DNA of 64,000 nt from Desulfuromonadaceae bacterium (GCA_028683435.1 JAQUIG010000009.1:1-64000); one strand, 5' to 3'. Positions 26,877-36,298 are shown, counted from the stretch's first letter. The notes: a model not told the origin generated them from the sequence alone. A program made the numbers and translations.

Positions 26877-27899
26877 ATGAATTTTATTAGCCGGTTGTTT
26901 TCAAAGTCTCCGTCCGATTTATTGGCCAAGGGTGACAGATATATGGAATCAGACAGCTTCTTTGATGCCAGAACCTGTTATGAGGATGGTTTAAAGCTCT
27001 GTTCCTCCATGGAGAATGGCGGCGCTCTGAAGGCTGATTTTGCCGAGCGGATTGATACGGCCAACCGGAGTTTGGCAGAGCGAAATCTTCATGAAGCGGA
27101 GTATGCGTATTCACGTGGCGATGCCGCCAGAGCGATTGATCATCTTGAACTTGTAAAAACACTCACCGCTAATCCGGTGTTACTGGAAAAGGCGGAAAGG
27201 TTGCTTCTCGATTTTTCGCAGCCAGATAGTGATCATGATGAGCAGAGTGACATCTCAGCCTGTGCATCGTGTGCCGGTTTTTCAGGGAGCGAATGTGCCG
27301 ATAACTCTCGTTCGGATGACTCCCTGCCGCCGCTTGAATATTATGACCTGCTTATTCAGCAATTGCCGACTGATCAGTATCAACGCTATGCCGGGTTGGG
27401 CGATGATTTTGCGTACGCTTACATCGCCGCTAGCCGTGACGAACATCATGAAGCGTTAGCCGGTTTTGAAAATTGTTTTGAAACCCTGCCGCATGACATC
27501 TACTGGTACGAAAAAGGGAAAGTACTGCACCGGCTTGGAAATGATCATGAGGCAGAATTGCATCTGCGTAAGGCGATTCAGTTGAACAGCACCAATCCGC
27601 TTGCCTGGATTACTCTGGCGCTTGTACTGCGGGAGAGTAATCGTTTTCAGGATTCCCTGACAGCAATCGAGACGATGGTTGCAGAGCGGATAATGCCCGA
27701 ACAGGCATTATTGCTGCGTGCCGATATTTTTGAGGCGACCGGAGATCATGAAGGGGCGGTGAATCAGTACATCGAGTTGCTGCAGACATCGTATGCACAT
27801 GCTGCTGCCGAAAAGCTGTATGAAGTTCTTATTGAAATTGGTCGCCAGAGTGATGCCGCCGTCATTTTAAAAAAATACTTGAATAAATCCTGTCATTAA
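26877..27899 (+). CDS. TPR-repeat protein
   Basis: A 340-residue protein with helical tetratricopeptide-type repeats. The N-terminal part (about 12-110) has paired helices around YMESDSFFDARTCYEDGLKLC and EAEYAYSRGDAARAIDHLELVK. A low-complexity acidic linker follows (about 115-150). The C-terminal part (about 180-335) has at least four TPRs, for example YWYEKGKVLHRLGNDHEAELHLRKAIQLN. It lacks a signal peptide, so it is likely cytoplasmic. It starts 12 nt after rlmD. A scaffold role is usual for TPR proteins; the partner is unknown. Confidence 0.8.
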   Translation: MNFISRLFSKSPSDLLAKGDRYMESDSFFDARTCYEDGLKLCSSMENGGALKADFAERIDTANRSLAERNLHEAEYAYSRGDAARAIDHLELVKTLTANPVLLEKAERLLLDFSQPDSDHDEQSDISACASCAGFSGSECADNSRSDDSLPPLEYYDLLIQQLPTDQYQRYAGLGDDFAYAYIAASRDEHHEALAGFENCFETLPHDIYWYEKGKVLHRLGNDHEAELHLRKAIQLNSTNPLAWITLALVLRESNRFQDSLTAIETMVAERIMPEQALLLRADIFEATGDHEGAVNQYIELLQTSYAHAAAEKLYEVLIEIGRQSDAAVILKKYLNKSCH

Positions 27900-27951
27900 G
27901 GTTATCCATTGTTTTATTTTCAGGCGGTACATCTAGAATCATGGGGGGGAT

Positions 27952-28227
27952 ATGAATAAATCAGAGCTTATTGAGCAGTTGGCAGTGAAAAAGGATTTAC
28001 CGATCAAGCGGGCGGAAGAGCTTGTTAATCTGGTTTTTTCTTCTATGGGCGAAGCGATGGTACAGGGTGAACGTATTGAAATTCGTGGCCTTGGCAGCTT
28101 TGTTATCAAAGAGTACGGGACGTATACGGGCCGGAATCCAAAAACAGGTGAGCCGATCAAGGTCAGTCCCAAAAAACTTCCTTTTTTCAAGGTTGGCAAA
28201 GAATTGAAAGAAATGGTGCTTGGATAA
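27952..28227 (+). CDS. IHF/HU family DNA-bending protein (IHF beta-like)
   Basis: A 91-residue nucleoid protein. It starts MNKSELIEQLAVK, contains the beta-arm RIEIRGLGSFVIKEYGTYTGRNPKTGEPI with the DNA-intercalating Pro in the usual RNPKTG loop, and ends VGKELKEMV. IHF-beta rather than HU is favoured by IEIRGLGSF and GRNPKTGE, though the two are hard to separate by eye. A strong GGGGGG lies before the ATG. IHF commonly assists sigma54 promoters and recombination, in keeping with the NtrC-type regulators in the window. Confidence 0.88.
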   Translation: MNKSELIEQLAVKKDLPIKRAEELVNLVFSSMGEAMVQGERIEIRGLGSFVIKEYGTYTGRNPKTGEPIKVSPKKLPFFKVGKELKEMVLG

Positions 28228-28254
28228 TCGGCCGCGGTTATCAAGGAAGCCGTA

Positions 28255-29166
28255 ATGAATGATTATTGTGCCGCCATTGATTTCGGGACCAATACCGCCC
28301 GTTTACTTATTGCCATGCGTTCTGCCTCCGGGATTGTTCCTGTGCGCGTTGAGCGAGAAGTCGTCCGTCTCGGTGGTGGTTTTACCGACCACTGCGGCTT
28401 GTCTGCTGAAGCCCAGGAACGGGGTTTGGCCTGCCTGCATAGATTCTCGGGCATCATTTCCGACTACGGGGTATGTCAGGTCCAGGCCTCTGCAACAAGT
28501 GCGGTACGAGATGCCGTAAATGGGCGAGCGTTCGTTGATAAAGTATTCGCGGATACCGGCATCAACCTCGTCGTCATCGATGGAAACACGGAAGCGCGTT
28601 TAACGCTTAGGGGTGTACTGTCAGGGCTGGATACCGAGCATGATAAGCTTGTCGTACTTGATGTAGGGGGGGGGAGTACCGAGTTTACTGTGTCATCTCA
28701 CGGCTACCCTGTTTTTATTAAAAGCATGCCGATCGGTGTAGTGCGACTTACAGAAGGTTTTCGGACGCATATCGATATGATTGAACGGGTAAGCTCTGTC
28801 ATTGATCAGCTTGAAAAAGATCTTTCCTCAGCTGGAATCGTTGTGTCAGGAGATTCTGAACTGGTAGGGACCGCCGGTACCGCGACAACCATTGCCGCAA
28901 TCAAGCTGGAGATGGTTGATTACGACTATCGCAAGGTTAATAATTATACCGTCAGCAGGGGAGATATCGCTGAAATCTTTCAACGCTTGTCACAGCTCCT
29001 CCCCCAGGAACGGCTGTCAATCAAGGGGGTTGAAAAAGGACGCGAAGATTTAATCATTGCCGGTCTGGTAATTATTACTTCCGTCATGGACCGTTTCGGC
29101 TTCAATCGGTTGAAGGTCAGCGATTTCGGGCTGCTGGAAGGATTAGCGCTTTCCGGCCGTGAATGA
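28255..29166 (+). CDS. Ppx/GppA family phosphatase
   Basis: A 303-residue exopolyphosphatase / guanosine pentaphosphate phosphatase family protein with the actin-like ATPase fold. Motifs: AAIDFGTNTARLLIA (phosphate 1) at about 5-19, EAR near 122, VLDVGGGSTEF (phosphate 2) at about 138-148, and a closing SDFGLLEGLAL. It lacks the C-terminal HD domain of full Ppx, which is usual for this short type. It hydrolyses polyphosphate or pppGpp; which one cannot be read from sequence. It lies 27 nt after the IHF gene and is probably co-transcribed. Confidence 0.88.
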   Translation: MNDYCAAIDFGTNTARLLIAMRSASGIVPVRVEREVVRLGGGFTDHCGLSAEAQERGLACLHRFSGIISDYGVCQVQASATSAVRDAVNGRAFVDKVFADTGINLVVIDGNTEARLTLRGVLSGLDTEHDKLVVLDVGGGSTEFTVSSHGYPVFIKSMPIGVVRLTEGFRTHIDMIERVSSVIDQLEKDLSSAGIVVSGDSELVGTAGTATTIAAIKLEMVDYDYRKVNNYTVSRGDIAEIFQRLSQLLPQERLSIKGVEKGREDLIIAGLVIITSVMDRFGFNRLKVSDFGLLEGLALSGRE

Positions 29167-29226
29167 AGCCGGTGTCAGGCACTTTTAGTCTTGCTTTTAA
29201 ATAAATAGACGTACATCGGGGGCAAG

Positions 29227-30723
29227 ATGCTGGATAAACGTGGCTGTGGTGTGCTGTTGCATCCTACCTCATTACCTGGACCTGGCGGTATCGGTTCAAT
29301 GGGCAAGGATGCCTGCACTTTTGTTGATCTGCTGGCGGAGATGGGGATGTCATATTGGCAGGTTCTTCCGCTCACGCCGCCGGCGTGCGGTAACTCTCCC
29401 TATTCAGCGTTTTCAGCCCTTGCAGGAAACCCGCTGTTGATTGATCTTGATCAGCTGGTTGTTGATGGTGATCTTGCAAAGATACACCATGAAAAAAGTC
29501 CGGATGATTCCTGTGTCGATTTTGCCGCCGTCTCTGAAAAGAAAATGAAGCTGTTGCGGAAAGCCGGCGCCAGCTTTTTAGCGAATGATGCTGCGCCGTA
29601 CAAACAGGAATTCTGGAATTTTTGCAACAGGACTACCTGGCTTCATAATTTTGCGCTTTTTATGGCGCTGAAGCGCAAATACAAGGGTAAGTCATGGGAA
29701 AAATGGCCGGCTGATCTGGCTCTCATGACACCTGAACAGTACGAAAAAGTTTCTGTTGAACTGGGTCCTGAAATAGGCGTTCAGAAATATATTCAGTGGC
29801 AGTTTTTCAGGCAGTGGAGCGGGCTGCGTGCTTATGCCGCTGATAAAGGAATCGCTATTATCGGTGATATCCCGATTTTTGTCGGCTACGATTCCGTAGA
29901 TGTCTGGAGTCATCGTGAACTTTTCCTTCTTGACCCGAAGGGGAAGCCGACCGTTGTTGCAGGGGTTCCTCCTGATTATTTCAGTGCAACCGGACAGCTG
30001 TGGGGCAACCCCCTGTATGACTGGGAAGCGATGGGGCGCCAGAAGTTCGCGTGGTGGATAGAGCGGTTTCAGTCGATGTTTGAGCTCTTTGACATCATCC
30101 GGGTTGATCATTTCCGCGGCTTTGAAGCTGCCTGGCATGTCCCGGCCGGAGAGAAAACAGCGGTCAACGGCAGCTGGGTCAAGGCTCCCGGTGTAACTCT
30201 TTTTGATACCATATTTGCTGCCCTCGGAAAAGTACCGATCATTGCCGAGGATCTTGGTGTTATTACGCCGGAGGTCGAAGGTCTGCGTGATCGGTATGAC
30301 TTTCCCGGCATGAAAATAGTACAGTTTGCCTTTGATTCAGGGCCGGCGAATCCTTATCTGCCGCATAATCATCAAAAAAAATCTGTGGTCTATACCGGAA
30401 CCCATGACAATGATACCACCGCCGGTTGGTATGGTTCTCTTTCCGACCTCCAGCGCAGCCGGGTGAGTTATTATGTGGGTGGACGTGGGGATGACACAGT
30501 TGACTGCATACTACGCACGGTACTTATGTCTGTCGCTGATACCGCCATTATCCCACTTCAGGATTTGATCCGATCTGGAAGCGAGGCCCGCATGAATACT
30601 CCCGGAACCGCGTTCGGCAATTGGGGGTGGCGTTTTACCTGGGACATGATTTCACCTGATCTCGCGGGTCAGGTCCGGGATCAGATCGAATGCTATGGCA
30701 GGTGGAATCCGAAGTGCCAGTAA
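29227..30723 (+). CDS. malQ: 4-alpha-glucanotransferase
   Basis: Amylomaltase (GH77) that transfers maltooligosaccharide chains, here likely for glycogen or storage glucan turnover. Length 498, normal. It starts RGCGVLLHPTSLPGPGGIGSMG, has GDIPIFVGYDSVDVWSH, the nucleophile Asp in IIRVDHFRGFEAAW, the acid/base Glu in IIAEDLGVITPEV and the third Asp in TGTHDNDTTAGW. All three catalytic acids are present. The start codon ATG at 29227 is preceded by GGGGG. It ends six bases before the promoter of the yceD-fab operon. Confidence 0.96.
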   Translation: MLDKRGCGVLLHPTSLPGPGGIGSMGKDACTFVDLLAEMGMSYWQVLPLTPPACGNSPYSAFSALAGNPLLIDLDQLVVDGDLAKIHHEKSPDDSCVDFAAVSEKKMKLLRKAGASFLANDAAPYKQEFWNFCNRTTWLHNFALFMALKRKYKGKSWEKWPADLALMTPEQYEKVSVELGPEIGVQKYIQWQFFRQWSGLRAYAADKGIAIIGDIPIFVGYDSVDVWSHRELFLLDPKGKPTVVAGVPPDYFSATGQLWGNPLYDWEAMGRQKFAWWIERFQSMFELFDIIRVDHFRGFEAAWHVPAGEKTAVNGSWVKAPGVTLFDTIFAALGKVPIIAEDLGVITPEVEGLRDRYDFPGMKIVQFAFDSGPANPYLPHNHQKKSVVYTGTHDNDTTAGWYGSLSDLQRSRVSYYVGGRGDDTVDCILRTVLMSVADTAIIPLQDLIRSGSEARMNTPGTAFGNWGWRFTWDMISPDLAGQVRDQIECYGRWNPKCQ

Positions 30724-30728
30724 ATATC

Positions 30729-30756
30729 TTGACAATTCAGGCATATTCTCTATACT
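30729..30756 (+). promoter_or_regulatory. Sigma70-type promoter of the yceD-rpmF-plsX-fab operon
   Basis: TTGACA (30729-30734), a 16-base spacer and TATACT (30751-30756). The -35 is perfect and the -10 matches five of six bases. The only gap of the cluster with a clear promoter lies here, just after malQ and about 37 bases before yceD, so it probably drives yceD, rpmF, plsX and downstream fab genes. Confidence 0.78.
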
Positions 30757-30792
30757 GACTTGCTTTAAATTTATTGTCGCTATGACCTGCGG

Positions 30793-31353
30793 ATGGTGCA
30801 TGTGAAACTCATTGTAGACCAAATAAAAGATACGCCTGTTGTAATCCATTTTGACGAGCCTGTTGCGAATTTTCCTCTTCTTGCAGGTATGCAGAATGAC
30901 ACCGGCTGCCGCATTACCGGTAATATCCAAGGCGATATAACTGTTGCCCGTGAATTTGACAACATACGCGTTGCTGGAAGGGTAACAGCGCCTCTGGCTC
31001 TTTCCTGTTCCCGTTGTCTCGCTGATTTCACCTCTTTTGTAGACACCAGCTTCACAATATTTTTTCGGAAAGCGAACCCAGCTGCAACCTCTGTTTCAGC
31101 CAATGATGAGCTTGAACTTGGCGAAATGGACCTGCTTTCTTCTACGTACTTCGGCGACGAAATTGATTTAACTCATGAGATTGAAGAGCAGGTTGCTATG
31201 GAGATTCCGTTAAAGCCTCTCTGTGATGATGCCTGCAAGGGGTTGTGTCACCACTGCGGCACCGATTTGAATACCTCCAGCTGTTCATGCAGCAAAGAGC
31301 CTGTCAGTCTTACGTTCAATGCACTGAAGGATTTTAAAGTAACCCAAAAATAG
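30793..31353 (+). CDS. yceD: DUF177/YceD family protein
   Basis: A 186-residue protein of the YceD family, commonly encoded beside rpmF. It has a C-terminal zinc-binding-like Cys cluster (LCDDACKGLCHHCGTDLNTSSCSC, about 149-172) and an N-terminal beta domain with SCSRCLADF near 72-80. YceD is linked to 23S rRNA accumulation in plants and bacteria, but the mechanism is unclear. The start may be ATG at 30793 or GTG at 30802; there is no strong RBS. It is the first gene of the supercluster. Confidence 0.9.
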   Translation: MVHVKLIVDQIKDTPVVIHFDEPVANFPLLAGMQNDTGCRITGNIQGDITVAREFDNIRVAGRVTAPLALSCSRCLADFTSFVDTSFTIFFRKANPAATSVSANDELELGEMDLLSSTYFGDEIDLTHEIEEQVAMEIPLKPLCDDACKGLCHHCGTDLNTSSCSCSKEPVSLTFNALKDFKVTQK

Positions 31354-31398
31354 AGCGGTGGCACGAGAACGTGTATCACCAGAAAAAGGAGAAACACC

Positions 31399-31587
31399 AT
31401 GGCTGTACCCAAGAAAAAAACATCCAAATCGCGCAAGAATATGAGAAGAGCCCATGATTTTTTAACTACTCCGTCATTATCTATCTGTCCTCAATGCAAA
31501 GCTGCAAAACTGCCGCATCGCACATGTCTTGCCTGTGGGACTTACAAGGGCAAAGAGGTTATCGACGTTTCCTCCGCACAAGCCTAG
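31399..31587 (+). CDS. rpmF: Ribosomal protein L32
   Basis: The 62-residue large-subunit protein bL32. It starts [20 protein letters not shown], the diagnostic opening, and has the zinc ribbon CPQC..CLACG (C-x2-C-x10-C-x2-C), so it is the zinc-containing (C+) form. AAAGGAG lies before the ATG. It sits between yceD and plsX, its usual place in many genomes. Confidence 0.98.
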   Translation: MAVPKKKTSKSRKNMRRAHDFLTTPSLSICPQCKAAKLPHRTCLACGTYKGKEVIDVSSAQA

Positions 31588-31599
31588 AGAACTGACCCT

Positions 31600-32655
31600 G
31601 TGCCACTTCCGAAACTGATGAGAGTCGCCGTAGACGCAATGGGTGGTGACAATGCGCCTGTCATTGAAGTTGAAGGGGCTGTCGCTGCCTGTCGTGAATT
31701 CGGCCTCTCGGTGACGCTTGTCGGTGATCGTCAGCGTTTGGTGTCCGAACTCGCTAAACACAACGTCAGTGGTCTTGATATCGATGTTTTTCATGCAAGC
31801 GAAGTCGTCGGTATGCATGACTCTGCTTCAGATGCGGTACGGAAGAAGCCGGACTCTTCCGTACGCCGGGCGTTCGAACTCGTCAAGGACGGCAATGCCT
31901 GTGCTGCTGTCAGTGCCGGAAATTCTGGCGCGACCATGGCATCCGGCATGTTTGTTCTGAAGCGAATTAAGGGTATTGAACGACCGGCCATTGCTCAGTT
32001 GTTCCCGACTCTTAAAGGGCAGACGCTTGTTCTGGATATAGGCGGTAATGTTGATTGCAAGCCGCTCCATCTTGTCCAGTTTGCCATCATGGGGGAGGTT
32101 TACGCTCGCAACGCTATGGGAGTACTCTCGCCGAAAGTCGGTCTTCTCTCTAATGGCGAAGAGGATTCAAAGGGGAATGAACTGACCCGGGAAACAAACG
32201 CCATCCTGCGCAAGACGTCGCTTAATTATTGTGGTTATATCGAGGGTCGCGATATTTTCGCCGGGGCTGTTGACGTAGTAGTTTGTGATGGCTTCGTAGG
32301 AAATATTGTACTGAAACTTTCCGAGGGACTGGCGGATGCCGCGGCCAAGATGCTGAAAAGGGAGATCGTTAAGAGTTGGGTTTCCAAGGTCGGTTATCTG
32401 TTTGTACGTGGTGCTTTTGGCCGCTTCAAGAAGATTGTCGACTATGCGGAATATGGCGGTGCTCCGCTACTCGGAATCAACGGTGTCGGCATGATCTGTC
32501 ATGGCGGTTCCAACGTCAAGGCGATCAAGAACGCGATACGATTTGCACACGAGTACGCCAAAAATGGTGTGTCGGAGCATGTCGCCGAAAAATTATCTGA
32601 AAATCAATCAGTCTTGATACGAAGGGATACCCTGCCTCCCACCCCTGCAGAGTAA
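31600..32655 (+). CDS. plsX: Phosphate acyltransferase PlsX
   Basis: Converts acyl-ACP to acyl-phosphate for phosphatidic acid synthesis via PlsY/PlsC. About 350 residues with the signatures [22 protein letters not shown] (about 105-115), [10 protein letters not shown] and [18 protein letters not shown]. The frame opens with GTG at 31600; the ATG at 31618 ([10 protein letters not shown]) is an alternative start, and neither has a strong RBS. It is 12 nt after rpmF and 13 nt before fabH. Confidence 0.95.
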   Translation: MPLPKLMRVAVDAMGGDNAPVIEVEGAVAACREFGLSVTLVGDRQRLVSELAKHNVSGLDIDVFHASEVVGMHDSASDAVRKKPDSSVRRAFELVKDGNACAAVSAGNSGATMASGMFVLKRIKGIERPAIAQLFPTLKGQTLVLDIGGNVDCKPLHLVQFAIMGEVYARNAMGVLSPKVGLLSNGEEDSKGNELTRETNAILRKTSLNYCGYIEGRDIFAGAVDVVVCDGFVGNIVLKLSEGLADAAAKMLKREIVKSWVSKVGYLFVRGAFGRFKKIVDYAEYGGAPLLGINGVGMICHGGSNVKAIKNAIRFAHEYAKNGVSEHVAEKLSENQSVLIRRDTLPPTPAE

Positions 32656-32668
32656 TGGAGATTCAATA

Positions 32669-33652
32669 GTGAATGTCAGAATTACCGGAACCGGCTCTGC
32701 ATTGCCCGGGAAAATTCTCACCAATGCTGAACTCGAACAGTTAGTCGATACCACTGATGAATGGATTACTACAAGAACCGGTATCAAAGAGAGGCGTATT
32801 GCAGCTGATGGAGAATATACGTCAACCTTTGCCGCTGAAGCCGCCCGTCGTGCTCTGGAAATGGCCGGGGTCCAGCCTGAAGAAATTGATCTGATCATTC
32901 TTGGCACCGTTACTCCAGACTTCCCCTTTCCCTCAACCGCCTGTATTGTCCAGGATCTTCTGGGGGCCACAAATGCAACCGCCTTTGATCTCTCGGCGGC
33001 CTGTTCCGGTTTTCTCTACGGGTTATCTATCGCTGAAAAATATATCCGCTCCGGCGGTGCGCGAAAGATTCTTGTCATAGGGGCTGAAATATTGTCACGT
33101 ATTGTTGACTGGCAGGATCGCAACACCTGCGTCCTGTTCGGTGACGGTGCCGGTGCCGTCGTTCTCGAAGCTTCTGAAGAGGGAGATCATTCCCTGCTTT
33201 CAACCCATACATTCAGTAACGGATCACACTGGAATCTTCTCTATCAGCAGGGGAGCGGCAGTCGTAATCCGGCGACCGCCAGTTGTACAATAGATGAACG
33301 GCGGATTTATCTGACTATGGAGGGAAATGATGTTTTCAAGCATGCTGTCCGCGGCATGGAGGAAGCTGCAGTAAAAGCCCTTGATGCCAACGGTCTCTCT
33401 CCAGCTGATATTTCACTCCTGATACCCCATCAGGCCAATCGTCGTATAATCGATGCAACTGCAAAGCGGCTCGGAATTGGCCCAGAGCGACTGTTTATCA
33501 ATCTCCATCGTTATGGCAATACATCGTCCGCATCAATTCCCATCGCACTGGATGAAACGAACCGCCAAGGAATACTTAAATCTGACAGCAAGATACTGAT
33601 GGTGGCTTTCGGGGGCGGTTTTACGTATGCCTCTGCGCTGATAAAGTGGTAG
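32669..33652 (+). CDS. fabH: 3-oxoacyl-ACP synthase III
   Basis: Condensing enzyme that starts fatty acid synthesis from acetyl-CoA and malonyl-ACP. 327 residues, with the catalytic triad visible: Cys in LSAACSGFLYG (about residue 112), His in LIPHQANRRI (about 252) and Asn in YGNTSSAS (about 282). The N-terminal ARITGTGSALP-type opening (NVRITGTGSALPGKIL) is normal. The start GTG at 32669 has GGAG upstream. It is a single-copy gene in this cluster, followed by fabD. Confidence 0.97.
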   Translation: MNVRITGTGSALPGKILTNAELEQLVDTTDEWITTRTGIKERRIAADGEYTSTFAAEAARRALEMAGVQPEEIDLIILGTVTPDFPFPSTACIVQDLLGATNATAFDLSAACSGFLYGLSIAEKYIRSGGARKILVIGAEILSRIVDWQDRNTCVLFGDGAGAVVLEASEEGDHSLLSTHTFSNGSHWNLLYQQGSGSRNPATASCTIDERRIYLTMEGNDVFKHAVRGMEEAAVKALDANGLSPADISLLIPHQANRRIIDATAKRLGIGPERLFINLHRYGNTSSASIPIALDETNRQGILKSDSKILMVAFGGGFTYASALIKW

Positions 33653-33688
33653 CAAGCCCGAATAATATCGTGAAACAAGGATATTTAT

Positions 33689-34615
33689 ATGTCTAAAACG
33701 GCTTTTATTTTTCCGGGGCAAGGCTCCCAGTATTCAGGAATGGGAAAGGAATTGGCAGATACGTTTCCGGTTGCACGGCATCTTTTTGAAGAAGCCGACG
33801 ATGCTCTTGGATTTAAATTGTCAACACTCTGCTTCGCTGGGAGTGATGCCGATCTCAAGCTTACCGCCAACACACAGCCCGCGATCCTGGCGACAAGCAT
33901 AGCAACCTTGAGAGTTGCCCAGCAGGAATCAGGTCTGTTAGCGGATTATGTGGCCGGTCATTCGCTTGGTGAATATTCTGCGCTGGTCTGCTCAGAAGCC
34001 CTCTCTTTCGCTGATGCGGTCAGAACGGTGCGATCCCGTGGGACATTCATGCAGGAAGCTGTTCCTGTCGGTAGCGGAACAATGGCTGCCATGCTTGGTG
34101 TTGAGCGTGAGGTCCTTGAAGAAATCTGCCGTGAAGCCGCTGAAGGGGAGGTCGTCTCTCCAGCAAACTTTAATTCTCCGGGTCAGATCGTTATTGCCGG
34201 ATCGGTTGCGGCTGTTGCGCGTGCAATTGAAATTGCCAAGGGTCGCGGTTTCCGAAAATCCATGTTGCTGCCGGTCAGTGCCCCCTTTCATTGCGCAATG
34301 ATGAAACCGGCTGCGGATCGTCTGGCGGCGGTACTGGATAAGATAACAGTGTTCGATGTGAACGTGCCGGTGATCGCAAATGCTGATGCAGCAGCTAACA
34401 GTGACAAAGATCGGGTAACCCCCCTGCTCGTTACGCAAGTCTGTTCTCCTGTGCTGTGGGAACAGTCCGTTACTGCGATGACGACCCTGGGGGTAACAAA
34501 GTTTGTTGAGATAGGCCCCGGCAAGGTTCTGTCCGGACTGGTAAAACGTATTACAAGGGAAGTGGCAACCGCAAATGTGGAAGATATTGCCTCTTTGAAA
34601 CTGCTGGCTACCTGA
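33689..34615 (+). CDS. fabD: Malonyl-CoA:ACP transacylase
   Basis: Loads malonyl onto ACP. 308 residues, beginning AFIFPGQGSQYSGMGKEL. Active-site Ser in AGHSLGEYSALV (about residue 92) and His in VSAPFHCAMM (about 201) are present, as is the Arg of TVRSRGTFM. The ATG at 33689 follows AAGGA with a normal gap. It sits between fabH and fabZ in the same orientation, with 37- and 43-nt gaps. Confidence 0.97.
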   Translation: MSKTAFIFPGQGSQYSGMGKELADTFPVARHLFEEADDALGFKLSTLCFAGSDADLKLTANTQPAILATSIATLRVAQQESGLLADYVAGHSLGEYSALVCSEALSFADAVRTVRSRGTFMQEAVPVGSGTMAAMLGVEREVLEEICREAAEGEVVSPANFNSPGQIVIAGSVAAVARAIEIAKGRGFRKSMLLPVSAPFHCAMMKPAADRLAAVLDKITVFDVNVPVIANADAAANSDKDRVTPLLVTQVCSPVLWEQSVTAMTTLGVTKFVEIGPGKVLSGLVKRITREVATANVEDIASLKLLAT

Positions 34616-34657
34616 TTCCGCTCTAATCGGTATTACTTTTGCCAAGGGGAACTAACT

Positions 34658-35095
34658 ATGCTCGATATTAATGAAATAATGAAAATTCTGCCCCACCGTT
34701 ATCCGTTTTTGCTGGTTGACAAGATTCTGGAAATTGAACTCGGCAAAAGCATAATTGGTATAAAAAACGTCAGCATCAATGAGCCATTCTTTCCAGGACA
34801 TTTTCCTGAACATCCCGTTATGCCAGGGGTGTTGATTATCGAGGCTATGGCTCAGGTAGCCGCAATATTAGCTTATTCCTCTGATGAAAGCATTCGTTCC
34901 AAGATCACATATTTTGTTGGCATCGACAATGCCCGTTTTCGCAAACCGGTCATGCCTGGAGACCAACTCCGCTTTGAAATTGAGGCAACCGGATGTAAAC
35001 GGGGTATCTGGATCTTTAATGCCAAGGCGCTTGTTGACGGAAAGCTGGTCACAGAAGCGGAACTGAAGGCAACTTTTGCTGATAAAAACAAATAA
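34658..35095 (+). CDS. fabZ: 3-hydroxyacyl-ACP dehydratase FabZ
   Basis: Hot-dog fold dehydratase that removes water from 3-hydroxyacyl-ACP. 145 residues. The catalytic His is in [13 protein letters not shown] (about residue 13) and the Glu in [11 protein letters not shown] (about 62-72). [15 protein letters not shown] is the conserved segment. It lies between fabD and fabG rather than next to lpxA, as in many other Gram-negatives. A second FabZ in an lpx cluster could exist outside the window. Confidence 0.95.
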   Translation: MLDINEIMKILPHRYPFLLVDKILEIELGKSIIGIKNVSINEPFFPGHFPEHPVMPGVLIIEAMAQVAAILAYSSDESIRSKITYFVGIDNARFRKPVMPGDQLRFEIEATGCKRGIWIFNAKALVDGKLVTEAELKATFADKNK

Positions 35096-35122
35096 GATAC
35101 GGTTATTACGAAAGGATTAATC

Positions 35123-35860
35123 ATGCCTAAAGAGAAAGTTGCTGTCATCACAGGAGCATCACGTGGAATCGGCAGAAGTATCGCACTGGCGCTGGCAGCC
35201 AAGGGGGCGACCATTGTAGCTGTAGATATGGATCAAGTTTCTACCGAGGCGGTTGTAGCTGAACTGCAGGCGGCCGGCGGCAAGGCGCTGGCAGTGGTTG
35301 GGAATGTGACCGCATCAGCAGATGTAGAGCGGATGATTGATGCTGCTATTGAGGCCTTTGGTCGTGTAGATATTCTCGTCAACAATGCCGGTATTACCCG
35401 TGATGGTCTACTGATGCGCATGAAGGAGGAGGATTGGGACGCCGTTCTGAACGTAAATCTTAAAGGTGCTTTTCTTTGCACACGGGCAGCCTTCAAAGTC
35501 ATGAGCAAACAGCGCTACGGCCGGATCATCAATATTGCGTCTGTCGTAGGTCAGATGGGCAATGCTGGCCAGGCCAACTACTGTGCCAGTAAGGCAGGAC
35601 TGATCGGTCTTACCAAGTCGAACGCACGTGAAATGGCAAAAAGAAGCATTACCGTCAACGCCGTTGCTCCCGGTTTTATTGCAACGGCCATGACCGATGC
35701 ACTTTCGGACAAGGTTCGTGCCGAGTTGACGGCGCAGATACCACTGGAGCGCTTGGGGAGTGCCGATGATATTGCCAATGCGGTTGTTTTTCTGGCTTCT
35801 GAAGCTGCCGGATATATCACCGGTCATGTTTTGTCGGTAAATGGCGGGATGTACATGTAG
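35123..35860 (+). CDS. fabG: 3-oxoacyl-ACP reductase FabG
   Basis: NADPH-dependent short-chain dehydrogenase of the elongation cycle. 245 residues. It has the Rossmann motif TGASRGIGRS (about 9-19), NNAGITRDGL (about 88-97), the catalytic Ser in NIASVVGQMG and YxxxK in NYCASKAGL, and the C-terminal VNGGMYM. It is 27 nt downstream of fabZ with AAAGGA before the ATG. Next to acpP, fabF and fabD, so a primary FabG rather than a general SDR. Confidence 0.96.
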   Translation: MPKEKVAVITGASRGIGRSIALALAAKGATIVAVDMDQVSTEAVVAELQAAGGKALAVVGNVTASADVERMIDAAIEAFGRVDILVNNAGITRDGLLMRMKEEDWDAVLNVNLKGAFLCTRAAFKVMSKQRYGRIINIASVVGQMGNAGQANYCASKAGLIGLTKSNAREMAKRSITVNAVAPGFIATAMTDALSDKVRAELTAQIPLERLGSADDIANAVVFLASEAAGYITGHVLSVNGGMYM

Positions 35861-35908
35861 TCCCGTATGCTGTCAAAAAAGTAGAAATATCGATTGACAT
35901 TTAAAGAT

Positions 35909-35937
35909 TTCATGCTTAATTAAGCACACAGTATAAT
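35909..35937 (+). promoter_or_regulatory. Promoter with palindromic operator-like site before acpP
   Basis: A consensus -10 (TATAAT, 35932-35937) lies in the fabG-acpP gap, with a weak -35 (TTCATG at 35909-35914, 17-base spacer). Inside the spacer is a perfect 14-base palindrome TGCTTAA-TTAAGCA (35913-35926). A TTGACA at 35894-35899 is too far to pair with this -10. The palindrome position suggests a repressor site; no regulator is identified. Confidence 0.5.
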
Positions 35938-35979
35938 ACACGAAACCTGCAAAGGTTTAAAATCAAACGGAGGTGGAAG

Positions 35980-36213
35980 ATGTCTGATATTGCAAAACGG
36001 GTAAAAGAAATTGTTGCAGAGCAGTTAGGGGTTGAAGAAGCTCAGGTTTTAACCGAGTCTTCTTTTATGGATGACCTTGGAGCCGATTCTCTGGACACAG
36101 TTGAGCTGGTTATGGCTCTTGAAGAAGAGTTCGATATCGAAATTCCTGATGAAGATGCCGAAAAAATCCAGACGGTGAATGACGCCATCGAGTATATCAC
36201 CGAGCATAGCTGA
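35980..36213 (+). CDS. acpP: Acyl carrier protein
   Basis: The 77-residue acyl carrier of fatty acid synthesis. The 4'-phosphopantetheine Ser lies in [18 protein letters not shown] (about residue 38), and the protein is strongly acidic, as expected. GGAGG lies eight bases before the ATG at 35980. It has its own promoter-like region and is followed by a terminator, so its mRNA may be more abundant than that of flanking genes. Confidence 0.98.
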   Translation: MSDIAKRVKEIVAEQLGVEEAQVLTESSFMDDLGADSLDTVELVMALEEEFDIEIPDEDAEKIQTVNDAIEYITEHS

Positions 36214-36225
36214 TATCGCATAACC

Positions 36226-36256
36226 GAGAGGGGGGTGACAAGCCCCTCTTTTTTTA
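36226..36256 (+). terminator. Terminator between acpP and fabF
   Basis: AGAGGGG pairs with CCCCTCT around a short loop and is followed by TTTTTTTATT. Located 13 bases after acpP, it would end short acpP transcripts, while fabF downstream would need readthrough or its own promoter. Confidence 0.85.
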
Positions 36257-36298
36257 TTCTGACATAACTGAAGTAGCTGTTATATGGAGTTATTTACT

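Noticed and set aside
33992..34645. Open frame of 217 codons on the minus strand opposite fabD
   Set aside because: It lies wholly inside a clear fabD gene, has no family resemblance and has no RBS. It is an antisense shadow.
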